Positions 47,652 to 59,300 of a DNA stretch of 64,000 bases are shown here, in pieces. The first letter of the stretch is position 1; every line of letters begins with the position of its first letter. This stretch comes from Helicoverpa zea (lineage: Eukaryota; Arthropoda; Insecta; Lepidoptera; Noctuidae), in contig NC_061476.1 of the NCBI RefSeq assembly GCF_022581195.2, positions 8,044,098 to 8,108,097 on the forward strand. The letters are read 5' to 3'. The translations under genes were made by a program, and so were the position numbers. Below the pieces are notes generated by a model. It was not told where the DNA came from. It saw nothing but the letters and a program-made list of their open reading frames with translations, and did not search any database.

Positions 47652-47750
47652 ATGTTGCTGGGGAGTTTGTTGCACCACTTCTTCCCAGCAAAAACACATA
47701 GGAAGTGGTGAAGTGCTGTTTTGCAGCAAAGTTTGAATTGATTTTCAGTA
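47652..47750 (+). repeat. LINE 3'-tail fragment
   Basis: GTTGCTGGGGAGTTTGTTGC and AAAAACACATAGGAAGTGGT are shared with 63590-63735. Confidence 0.5.
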
Positions 47751-47911
47751 GGTATAGGTAGGTAGAACAGGGAAATCAAAAAAGTTAATTACCCAACTTC
47801 TTCTATATAAGTAAAAGTACAGGTTATAACCTGTAGAGATAGGCATTTTCATTTATAGCGATAATTATCGCTATGATTGTCAAGAAATCCTCTGAAGAAT
47901 AGTACAACTAC

Positions 47912-48077
47912 TTTTTTTTCCGACGTTAAAAATCATCAAATGACCCCTCCCGCTGTGGGTTAGCAGCGGTGAGGGAGTGTCAGACTCTTACTGACTAAAA
48001 ACCGTCGTGTTCCGTCATAGGCCTTTTATGTACCAGGGCCGCGGTATCTCTTTCGAACAACCCGCAGCCCCGGAGCC
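47912..48077 (+). repeat. 160-bp dispersed repeat, well preserved
   Basis: CGACGTTAAAAATCATCAAA, CCGCTGTGGGTTAGCAGCGG, AGTGTCAGACTCTTACTGAC and TCTTTCGAACAACCCGCAGC. At least eight copies occur in this window in both orientations. No coding capacity or tRNA head is seen. Confidence 0.7.
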
Positions 48078-48679
48078 TAAATACAGCTAAGTATTATGCA
48101 TGCCTATGACCTGTTTTCAAGTCTTGAATTATTCAGTTTTTTGTCCCAAAATGGTCGGATAAAGAATTATAAGTAGTTATTCAAAAAACAAAATCACAAA
48201 ATGCCGTTATTCGGCAAATAGATGACGGAAAAATATTTTTGATACCCAGGTGCTTTCCGCAATCACGTGCGAAACCGTTAAATTATAATCAACCAGATTT
48301 ATTATTAATCCTGTTACTCATCCTATATTCTAGAGCAAATAATAGCTTGATAACAGTTATTTTTCAAGGTAAAAACAAAAACAAGAAATTGTGAAGTTCA
48401 ACTTTAATTTCACCTCGGATTGTCATCACACTGAACTTAGATAGGAATTATTTTTTTCTAAAAACATGAAAAATAAACAATACTATTAATTAAGCGAGGA
48501 GGTTAGTAACTTTGTTGTGTGCTTAAAGAAGTTAAGAAAGAAATATGATAAAATAAATGGGTCATTGTTTTATAGCTTATCTGGTAGTTCGGTTGTTCAC
48601 CTCTGCATGTGCTTAAGATTTCGTACCAGTCCATATAAAAATGAAAAAAAAATTGTCAGATAATTCATTAAATTCTTCA

Positions 48680-48888
48680 TCATCATCTCCCGAGCCTTAT
48701 CCCAACTATGTTGGGGTCGGCTTCCAGTCTAACTGGATGCAGCTAGTACCAGTGATTTACAAGGTGCGGCTGCCTATCTGACCTCCTCAACCCAGTTACT
48801 TACCTGGGCAAACCAGTACCTCTTGGTTAGACTGGTGTCAGACTTACTAGCTTCTGACTACCTGTAACCACTGCCAAGGATGTTACAT
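48680..48888 (-). mobile_element. SINE body fragment (family of 42015-42403), reversed
   Basis: CCCGAGCCTTATCCCAACTA, GTTGGGGTCGGCTTCCAGTC and GACCTCCTCAACCCAGTTAC are the reverse of the SINE 3' body. Confidence 0.8.
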
Positions 48889-49158
48889 GACAGCAAATTC
48901 TTCATATGGTCGGTTTAAGTTACTTACCTATTTTTTTTTGCTTGCCAGATTTATTTTTTCCTTATAATTATTAAAATAAAACTGATAATTAATGTAAATT
49001 AATAAAAAACATTTAACCTAAGGTTCTCCTTGCAAACCTATCGACCCTGCGTTCATTGTCCTAGGGTTACTTACCTGCATACAAACTTATTTATTTGTTT
49101 ACTCAGTAAATAATAAACGCCCATTAAACTTAATTGGCATGACGTTAACTACGATCAA

Positions 49159-49212
49159 TACTCAATACTCAATGACTTTATGGAATGCAATAAAGTCATT
49201 GAGTATTGAGTA
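49159..49212. repeat. perfect 22-bp hairpin
   Basis: Arms 49159-49180 and 49191-49212 are exactly complementary (TACTCAATACTCAATGACTT..) with a 10-nt loop. Weaker pairing extends about 15 bp further out on each side (GTTAACT against ATTAACT). Confidence 0.85.
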
Positions 49213-50212
49213 CGACTAGAGTTAATGGCAGGATAACCAGGTACCTAACTACATATACTCGTTATTAAAAAAACAACAAGACTAAAACCAGGTACTACTT
49301 TGTTGCAACAACCTTCTTGGACTAAAGGAAATAAAAAGAAATTATATTGAACGTAAAACACAACTTATTAACTTAGAATATGGTCTACGCTCGCAAGAAT
49401 CAATATAAGATTTTTTTGCCGACTTCTCAAAATTATGCCTTCGGTTTTCCACTTAAGGTCAAAAATATGCGAATTAATTGTTTCAGAGCAAGATGAGAGC
49501 GATCGGATCACTGATGGCTGGTATAACCACCACTTAGCACCAAGTGGTATATTAAAATGCTTGAAGATGGGCAGTAGCATTACCGAAGCTATCCCACACT
49601 GCTCTCATTTCATTTAGGTACGTACCTACCTACATTTTTTCTTGTCAAATAGTTCGTAAATTATCTCCAAATGAGTCCATTCTTGCCCACTTCACAGTTC
49701 TTTAGATACAACCTTGTAAAGCCCTAGTAACAATACCACCCCGTTGCACCATTTGCTATGAAACGGTAAACACAACTTTAAGTAGATAGACAGGTTTTCA
49801 TAACCAAAAGCGTAAAAGCAAACACGAAGTAGGAAATATATTCCTTATGTAACATCGTGACTGTCACGATGTTTGAGCATGTCTGGAAGTCAATATTGGG
49901 CCAATAAATTAATTCTTTCATTCTTTATTTGTGCAGATTCGGTTTCTTTGTTTTAGTGATTAGTTATATAGTACTTACTTTTCGCTGCGTAGTACTGTCA
50001 GACTGCTATCTTTAATTTGGCAAATCATTGTTAATAGTGCTTTCACACGGTTTTACATGGTTCCTATAGGTATACCTAAGTACTCAATTCACGTGAGGCC
50101 TATCTGTCCTGCGCCTGATCTCTCCCCTATGATATCGGATTGTCGTCCCGTTAGTCAGGCTATAAGGGTCAGGAAAAAAAGAGTGAATCGGCATCTGTGG
50201 AAACACAGGAAA

Positions 50213-50251
50213 AAAACGAGCACAAGAGAACATCTCTCTTGTGCTCGTTTT
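50213..50251. repeat. perfect 17-bp hairpin with 5-nt loop
   Basis: AAAACGAGCACAAGAGA and its exact reverse complement, separated by ACATC. It adjoins a degraded SINE-like stretch at about 50105-50180 (TCCTGCGCCTGATCTCTCCC). Confidence 0.85.
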
Positions 50252-50629
50252 ATTAATAGTACCCGATTGATAAAACATAATATATCCTTAATAGCACATA
50301 ATTCATTAGATACTTGAGTAAATATTCTTCATGCAAAGAATTCCCGTTATTTACAAACTATGACACTAAATAGGTATTTTGGGTTTTCCCAATAACCTAT
50401 ATCGTTTGCAATAAATGTTTGATAGATTAGACATAGTTCTTAGACTATCTAGCATCTCTGGGTGTAGGTAAATATAGTATAATAGTCTGGAATCAGGTGT
50501 TAATCCATGCACTTTTCGAACGTCATATTTATTTCGTGTAGTTTTTATAATACTATCGTGGTCGACCAATATTTACTAAGTTCAGTTGCTCAAATAAACT
50601 AACTAAACACAAATAAAATCATGAAAAAT

Positions 50630-50722
50630 CAACAAATGACTCCTCCCGCTGTGGCTGTAGCGTCAGGCAATGGTTTAGTTCTTACTGACTAAACCCCATC
50701 ATGTTCCTTCATAGGCATCCCG
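50630..50722 (+). repeat. 160-bp dispersed repeat, partial
   Basis: AAATGACTCCTCCCGCTGTG and TTCTTACTGACTAAACCCCA match the 5' half of the family. Confidence 0.5.
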
Positions 50723-50784
50723 CAGAGTTTTTGTGTAACTTTGCTTTGAGAATCAATCATTTTAGGAAAATAAATAAAATGTTA

Positions 50785-51395
50785 CTTACTTTCAAGCATC
50801 CATTCTTTAGGAAATATAAAATATTAACTTTACCTTCTATTTATATATTAGAATCATGTTTATTTGTTTTCAAACATAAGAGACTTTTCCAGCAAGCAAC
50901 AAGCTACTATGCCCCACGATCTCAGCATACAAATAAGTTATTTAAGCCGAGGAATAATCTCGCATTCACAGGTAATAACAGCTATAGCATGTGCATAAAA
51001 TTGTATAACAAAATACCAAATACCATTAAAACATTACCATTTTCTAGATTTAAAAATAATTTGACAAGGTTTTTAATTGAAAAATGCTTTTATAGTGTAC
51101 ATGAGTTTTTAGATTATAAATTGTAGGTTTTGGAAAATTACATGTTTATCTTAATTTATTTTGTTATGGTTATGATGTTTACCTTTTTTCTTTTGTTTTT
51201 TTTTTACATTATATTGACATTATGGATGTTTAATGATTGAATGAAATTAAATGAAAATTAATAAAATATGTAGGTAACTAATATTTGCACGCCGAAATTA
51301 CAGGCAGAATAAGAGAACCATTGTCAACAATTTACCAACCTTCTGTACCTTATTTGAGCAAATAAATGATTTTGATTTTTGATTTGATTTGAGCA
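50785..51395 (+). mobile_element. 5'-truncated non-LTR retrotransposon (LINE)
   Basis: A frame ending at 51126 reads FRKYKILTLPSIYILESCLF, then CIKLYNKIPNTIKTLPFSRF and VHEFLDYKL with stop. This is the same C-terminal layout as the LINE at 35998-37250, but a different sequence. The 3' region ends in a TTTGATTTTTGATTTGATTT tail near 51390. It has only about the last 110 residues of the reverse-transcriptase protein. Confidence 0.8.
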
Positions 51396-51837
51396 CTGGA
51401 AGTTCTAACTTAGGGTTAACAAAGAGCCATTTTCCTTAATCAGTCGTTTATCTCATTCGTGAAAATGAGTTTCTCGAAAACCCGTCATTTTGTTGTCACG
51501 TGAATTTTTGGGCAAATACTCATTTCATTATTTACTTACCATCATTTTATTTACACTGTAATACTTATCATAGTATTTATTTAGTGTAAAATTGAGATAA
51601 ATCTGAATCATCTGAAAAATGACATATTTACAGTTTATTTGCATGTGTAATTTAGTTGTAATAACATTATAATTGCTATTTGTTCTCGGAAAATTATTGT
51701 CTTATCTTTTTCTGTGATATTTTCACATTGCATGCTACTTGTGATGTCATACTTTTTAAAGTATCTACTCCTTCATATTTATCTTCTCCCTTTACTTGCT
51801 CTTTTCATAAACTCTCCCCCTATGTAATATTGGCGTC

Positions 51838-52008
51838 CACGGCCGATTTCTGCCACGGCGGCCGTTCTCATTTAAGGAGATCAGCCAGCTGCGCAGGACA
51901 TATTATGGTGCACAAGCATTTGCGCAGACACAGGTGCACTCCCTATTCCTTCACTCTCATAACCCGATGGGACGGCAATCCGACACGACCGGAAAGAGAT
52001 CAAGCGCA
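51838..52008 (-). mobile_element. truncated SINE (family of 8784-9153)
   Basis: AAGGAGATCAGCCAGCTGCG, CATTTGCGCAGACACAGGTG and GACGGCAATCCGACACGACC match the family body. The tRNA head is missing. Confidence 0.75.
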
Positions 52009-52525
52009 CCCCCTATGTACTACTCCTATGAACTCCCTCTACGTACACCCTTAGACATACACTACCTTACGTATTCTCCGTATAAACTCCTGTAACTGAT
52101 CTGTTTTAGCCATGTTGGATAGATGTTCACAACCTTTCCTTAGGCCGGAGTCCACCACTGTTTGTTACTACAGGCTTCCATGTCTGTTTTACTGTAGTAA
52201 TTGGAATTACATCGTTTTGAACCTTATTTTTATTTTAAAATCGGAACTCGATTGATATTTCAACCAATTAATTTAAGATTGCTTATTAAAATCTCCTAAT
52301 CTCCTCCATTTACCTATTTAAATTGAATATCGTGAATACCTAGGGTATAAAATAAAAGTCAAAAACTCATATAAAACCCACTTTATTTCTCATCTATCTC
52401 CCATAATAACCTCTGTAACTGAACGTAATACTATCATATTTACAATATACACACATTGACAATACCAAAATAAATATACAAAAAATAATGTCCTTAAATT
52501 TCGATATGTTATACCTTAAGGTAGG

Positions 52526-52713
52526 TTTTGAATGCCAGCTGCTGACCGCACGTGCCGCGACTGCATGAAGTCGGCCGCAGCTGCACTACTGGTTTGTATG
52601 TATTTACATGAAACCGTTTTGTATCGAAGCGGCTGCAGCACGTGCAGTCGCCCTTATATATGAATTGTTTTCATGCAGTCGCTGCAAGTGCGGTCGGCAC
52701 TTGGCATTCAAAA
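52526..52713. mobile_element. 188-bp MITE-like inverted repeat
   Basis: The left arm begins TTTTGAATGCCAGCTGCTGA and the inverted right arm TTTTGAATGCCAAGTGCCGA; both continue CCGCAC and GCGACTGCATGAA. The inner part has GCAGCTGCAC and GCAGCACGTGCAGTCGC motifs. A target duplication is not clear. Confidence 0.7.
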
Positions 52714-54459
52714 TGTACTTTTATTTATAATACAAAATTTTCCAAAATAAAAACAATATCTAACAGCCATGATTGATAATCTCACAATAATAATATTATA
52801 AAAAAATCATAAGAAATTAATTATAACATTTAACTAATTATATAAACTGGTGTTTATTTTAACTGATGGACATTGAGAAAATGGTTTAATCAGTAAGAAC
52901 GCGTTTCGTAATTTAAGTTAATTAATGATTTATGATTATAATTATATGGTTCAAGATTAATTGTTTTTCTGATGCAAGAATCAGTGATGCGCAATAAGTT
53001 TAATTAGAATGACTTGACATAGTTCTCCTTGGGGGTAACCAAAGTGGTCTAATTTATTTATCGAGGTCTATATTTAGTTCCTTGTTGTTATTGTAAGCTT
53101 TTAGTGTGTTATTTGCAATTTAATGACGACTTAAGTATTGCTTTGTCAGAATTATGACAACTTTAATTCGGTTACATACTACAGATTCTTATAGGTATAA
53201 CATATTATATAGGGTAAAGGACAATGCTCAAAAAAAACCCAAGCCCGGCGCAAACTAAAAGTAACTCAAATTATAGGTAATAATAAGTAATGAAATACTG
53301 CGTACTAGGCATCATCGAAATCAATGGCTAAATGTATGAAATTGCTATTTTATTTTTTAAAGGGGTAACATGAGCAGCTGGGGCTTATAGTTTAATTAAA
53401 TTGCTATCTGAAACAACAAACAAGTAATATGGCAAGTAATAAGCTTCTCCAAAAAGATAAATCAATACCGAAGTACAGGCTGCAGCGCCCACGTCATCGC
53501 GTCATGAGCGTTTTACATTACTTAGGGTGGGCTAGACATGAGGAACAGTTCGCGCATCCCGCAACATTTTTGGATCTCCTCGTGTTAGAAATAAATAATC
53601 GATGACTTTTAAGCGTTATTATTAAAATGAAAAGTACATTCATATCCTGTTTTAGTTCTATCATCCTATTATCTTGTAAAAGTAGGTAGAATAGTGGAGA
53701 AGTTGCTATAAACATGTCATTATGTACACTCTTAAACCACAACTGTATCTGTTTGCTGTTCCTTTTACTAATACATTATGTTACCTCTAAAATCTAGAGT
53801 AGCAATGTACCGCAGAAGTTAAAATTCGAATAGCAATTTCACACATATAGCCACTGATTTCGATAATGCCCACTATGTAATATTTAATTACTTATTTTTA
53901 CCTATATTTTGAGTTACATTTCTTTTGCGCCGGGCCTGGGTTTTTTTCTCATACTTCATGAGCATTGTCCTTTAAACTACTAGTTAAAATGCGCTATATT
54001 ACAACTATTTTCATATAAAATTTAAAATCTCATAATAAGGAATGTATTTGTTTAAAATCTCAGACGTTCCAAAACCATTTTTTCAAATCCATCAAATTAA
54101 AATTGATTTAAAATACTTTAAAACGGCTTTAAAAGTCTGCCATTATTTAAAACTTGGTTTTTGTTTAAATAAAAAACCTTATAAGACGGATTTTTAAAAG
54201 CCGTGTTCTAATCACCATTTAAATTCTTTCTTCATACCATAGGTAATCCATAGAAGTAGTATTTAAATTACAAATTAGTCTTAAAGACTTTTTTTACCAT
54301 TAAAATGACATATTGACAGTTATCACACAACTAGGTGCTTCTAACAGTTTAACTCGCACTTCACACCAATTTCATCTTTATTAGTAGAGCCATTTTAGCT
54401 TGAAAGTACGACAAAGAGACTGACAAAACAAAATTTCACATTTATGTAGTCGATTGTAA

Positions 54460-54607
54460 CCGTCGTACCACAAAATCTTTTAAACGTTTGTTGAAAACTT
54501 GTCTGAAAAAAATTAGAGATTATGACGTTGAAATACGATCCGTTTTGCAGCCACACTTTTTTTTTGAAAAGTGCTCAACAGATGTTAAATTTTTTGTAGT
54601 AAGGCTG
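54460..54607. mobile_element. 148-bp MITE with TAA target duplication
   Basis: Same family as 34953-35095: CCACAAAATCTTTTAAACGT on the left, GTGCTCAACAGATGTTAAAT on the right. TAA flanks at 54457-54459 and 54608-54610. Confidence 0.7.
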
Positions 54608-56054
54608 TAAGTATTTACACAAACCTTTAAAAAGTACTTTGTAGTATGTCAGTCCTACCCTTATACACTTCATATTATGTACATCCCTTTTATAAATATT
54701 TTATCACCCGTTCTCCTGAGATGAAACATATGTACTGATCTTGATTTTACCATAGTCTTGATATAGTATTTATACCCAAACTGTACATATTAGGAAGTGT
54801 TTTTATTTATTTTTATTCTATAAAACTTGGATCGAGTCTAATTTTTCCTATCTTAGCTGCAGAATATTTAAAATGTATTTTCCTACTAAAAGTGCTTTCA
54901 AAATTTTCACCGTTTTTTATATAAGTGTAAATTGAAATATAGCTACTATTGTGTATCTACGGAGTTATTTAGAATATTAATTGTGGTCTGTATTTGGTCA
55001 ATAAGACTTATGTACTAAATAGTTGCCAATACTATTAAATTTTAAAAGTGGCCACTTTTAAAAGTGATGGTTCTTCATGTCCGATAGGTTTATTATACTA
55101 ATCTGATCAACTTCATGTGCTTTATTTAAATTGCAATCAACCTTTATTTGGTATTTATAAAAACAAATGGTTTAGTTGTTTTTTTTTGTTTCGAGATAAA
55201 TTATTTTTCAAACAGCTGCCATTTATTGCATAAATAAGGAAATTGAATATGCCTTCTATAAGGTCCTTTGTTTATATAAATTGATTAATTGCATCAATCA
55301 CAGTTTTACTAATCCCAGATTATATTTCTTCTAGGTCATATAACTAGCCAGATTTAAGGTATCGAGACATAATCATATAAGTTTAGAATATAGTAGTGTG
55401 GTAACGTATAGTATGATTTATGCTATTGAAATAAGGTTGAAAATGAAATGCATTTAGTTTAGTATAAATTGGTCTGACTTTCATAGCTTATATGAGCTAG
55501 TTTACTGAGAACCTATAATAAGTTGAATTTACATTTAATCGATCAAACAAATACATGCAATTTTTGACTCTAAACAAAATATTTAAGGTTCAATTTTCAT
55601 CCTACATTTTTTACTAGCTTGGATCCCAGTAAGCTTCACATTATTTTTACATACCAAGTGACTTATATAAAGTACCTATGTGTATAACACCACTTTTCAA
55701 GACCTACATATATTATGTAGCTTTCGTATAGTACTTATTTGTTTCAGAAACCTGCACATATTATATAAGGGTGCGTTTAAACCAAACGAGCAAATGTTCA
55801 CTTTATGTTCTTATTTGTATTATGTAATTATTTTAGAGCGAACAACGAAATCATGTTCTGTATAAAACATTGTGTCTTGCTTACAAGAGATCTCTAGTTA
55901 GCAAATTTGATACAACAATGACATTCTTGAACTTTTAAACATCATAGGGAAAACATTTTGCGAAAAAAAAATCTAGTTATTTTGGTCAAAAAGCGCTCCT
56001 TACTAGCTATTTAACCATTTTCAAGTCCAAATCCCTAAAAAGAGCTTGATCCCT

Positions 56055-56103
56055 TACCCCTGGGGTGCAGGCATGTGTCAGTGTTCAGTAGCCTCCCCAT
56101 CAG
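56055..56103. repeat. 49-bp duplicate of the ABCD terminal exon end
   Basis: Identical to 56293-56341, 238 bp away in the same orientation. It includes, on the minus strand, the last codons (DGEATEH), the stop and the first UTR bases of the ABCD gene. Confidence 0.95.
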
Positions 56104-56315
56104 AGGCGGGTATTGATAGCCTGATAGCCTATCAGGGGCCTTATCTGGCAGATAGCACTAACTATCGGATAACTAACTGACAATTTAACAGTAACTAGTG
56201 AAACCTGGCCTAAAAATACTGTATTTTTTTGTTTGTTTGGTCTAAACGCCCCCCTAAATATAGTTTTCTATTATTTCAGTTTCTACTACCCATACCCCTG
56301 GGGTGCAGGCATGTG

Positions 56316-59300
56316 TCAGTGTTCAGTAGCCTCCCCATCAGTGGGTGTAGTGGGGGCGGGCAGCGCTCGCGGGGGCAGAGTGCTGGGGGCGGCGTCGCTG
56401 TCCAGGGGGCGGTACGACCAGTTGCCGGCGCCGTCGAATTCTAGTACGTGAGTGTGGTATTTCCTGTGGGAAGAAGGAGTTTGGTGAGATTTTGTTATTA
56501 AGAAATATCTTTTGGCTACTTAACAAGATGCGATATTAAAGGAAAAAATACCAATTTAATATTAGTTACTTGACATAAATTGTAGATACTTGTATAACCC
56601 ATGCTTCATTTACAAGTACATATTATTATGTAGTTGGAAGTCAGGATTCTCACAACCAACCATTTTTGTTGCGGGAAACATCAATCTTGATTATACAACG
56701 TTATTTTTTGTTTATGCGAAACCTGATTCACCTATCTAGTATTTTTATGTAAAGAATCTATGTACGAAATTTTAAAACCGTATCATGAAAAATCACAAAG
56801 TTATAAGCTTGTTAAGTTACGGGACTGTCCGTAAAAATACATAATCACCACAAAACGCACACATGCCGCGCGACGCGATAGCACTGTGCGCTCGCGCCCG
56901 CTATGAACTCGCCGTGACCGCCGTTGTGCGAGAATAAATACCTATTTGTGGTGTCCAACATTCAAAGTTTTTTAGATAATTTTGGGAAAAAATATAACAT
57001 GGTGTAAAAACTATTGGAATCGATTCAGTTACTGATTCTGAACAAACTATATTCAGGTTTCGCACAAACAAAAAATAACGTTGTATATATCCCGATGTAC
57101 TCGAAGTGAGTGATTAGACTAAGCTAGCGAGGCAGATGGAGTATTTATTTTTTACAAACTTCTGTCAGGAGTTTTATCAAAATCCGTTCAACCTTTTGAG
57201 TATGAAGAAATAAAAAATATACCTACACAAAATACATACTCACAAATTTTCGCATTTATAATGTCAGTGTGATATTTTTAATTTGTATTTTATTATGATA
57301 CAAGGTGTTGATTTGCATTTGTGCCATACTTCAGGAGGAGGTCATAAAATACGTAAATACTCGATTGGAATTACAGTGGACGGGAAATAGCTAATATGTA
57401 CTGCTTTTTTTGTCATTGTAATGTCGTAGTATTTCAGAATTAATCCAATTTTATGAATGAAAATTATGAATGATCGTTGCGTATGCTTTGTGTTTGCGTT
57501 TGTGTGAAGGCACAGCACGGTTTTAAGGCCAGTAACACACGCGCCAAGTTCAAAGACGGCTAGATGACATTGGCGGAATTCAGAAAAAAAAAAAAAAAAA
57601 AAAAAATTACGTACCAATTTTTTTGTTGATTCGGGTCGAGAATCATTAGCATAATTACGTCCTTGACTATGGCACGGATGCAAATCAACAGCTTGTATAA
57701 TACTTACCAGACACTAGGCCTGTGTGTGATGGAGAGCAACGTGATGCCTTCCTTAACGGCTTCTTCGTACATAACAACCTCCGTCTCCATGGAGACGGCG
57801 CTAGTGCACTCGTCTAGTAACGCGTATACAGGCCTGCAAGGTACGAAATATGGGTTAGATAATGAAAGGAAAGTGTCTGTAATGGAATGTTTTTTTTTTT
57901 TGGAGTGGGCTTATGACATGCGAATTTTAAGATATTCTATATCAATATTTATTAAGATTTTACTGCTAATTACAACTGAGCTATTTGTATTCGTACATGC
58001 TGAACTATAGTTTTTTTTTATTACCTTACACTATCCCACTGCCTTTTTTCTGAGGAAATCATTGAATGACCACTCCCGACTCCCGCTGTGGATTAGCAGC
58101 GTGAGGGAGTGTCAGATTCTTACCAACTAAAACCTATTACGTTCCTTCTTAAGTCCTTTGTGTACCAAGGCCGCGGTAACTCTTTCGAACAATCCTGTAG
58201 CTGGTTCAGGCTTTGGTCCTTGTGGGCCTTACTGACCTATGGTAGAACATCCGGGCCATGGCCATCCTCTGCTTCTCCCCGCCGGACAGCGTGGCCCGCC
58301 AGTCCCGCAGGCCCACAGTACTATGCTGCACTACACTGACCTGTGGTAGAACATCCGGGCCATGGCCATCCTCTGCTTCTCCCCGCCGGACAGCGTGGCC
58401 CGCCAGTCCCGCAGGCCCACAGTACTATGCTGCACTACACTGACCTGTGGTAGAACATCCGGGCCATGGCCATCCTCTGCTTCTCCCCGCCGGACAGCGT
58501 GGCCCGCCAGTCCCGCAGGCCCACAGTACTATGCTGCACTACACTGACCTGTGGTAGAACATCCGGGCCATGGCCATCCTCTGCTTCTCCCCGCCGGACA
58601 GCGTGGCCCGCCAGTCCCGCAGGCCCACAGTACTATGCTGCACTACACTGACCTGTGGTAGAACATCCGGGCCATGGCCATCCTCTGCTTCTCCCCGCCG
58701 GACAGCGTGGCCCGCCAGTCCCGCAGGCCCACAGTACTATGCTGCACTACACTGACCTGTGGTAGAACATCCGGGCCATGGCCATCCTCTGCTTCTCCCC
58801 GCCGGACAGCGTGGCCCGCCAGTCCCGCACGGCCCAGAGCCCGCCGTGCCTGGCGGCGGCGGCGTCGAGGCGGACGAGCTTCAGTATATGTGCGGCACGA
58901 CGTTCTGCGGCGACGTCGCCTTCTTTGGCCCGCGAGGGGTAGGTTACTTGGTCTATTAGAGAGCCCATTGACATGTATGGCCTGTCAATGAGGAGAACAT
59001 GTTGATTAACGTTACGAGCAAAGAATAGATAAAAAAGGAAAAAAAAGAAATGACACTTTGTCCTGCCACCACAAACTTTAGCAAAGCTTTCGAGAAGGTC
59101 GATCATAAACTGGTATGGCATAATATTACATTTGTTTTCACATAATCAAATTATATTACGACCTTTGATGTAAAATTGGATGAATCTTTAAATAGAATCC
59201 GTCATCAATAAAAAAATCTTTCAAATAATATACACTTTCACACCACCATAAGTTGGTGTTCCTCAAGGTACGATTTTCAGCCCACTGTATATATTTTGTT

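Larger units (their letters stand above)
52381..56315 (-). other. possible long 3' UTR and flank of the ABCD gene
   Basis: Mostly unique AT-rich sequence downstream of the minus-strand stop, with two MITEs (52526-52713, 54460-54607). TTTATT at 52382 would be AATAAA on the minus strand, next to a repeat boundary. The transcript end is not proven. Confidence 0.3.

Noticed and set aside
58109..58755. Plus-strand 61-residue open frames repeated every 104 bp
   Set aside because: They are antisense shadows of the amplified ABCD signature exon; the minus strand reads the conserved LSGGEKQR motif with a proper splice donor.
58241..58830. Mutually exclusive tandem exons in the ABCD gene
   Set aside because: Each unit has a donor but only about 27 nt between the donor and the next unit, too short for an intron, and the unit length breaks the frame.
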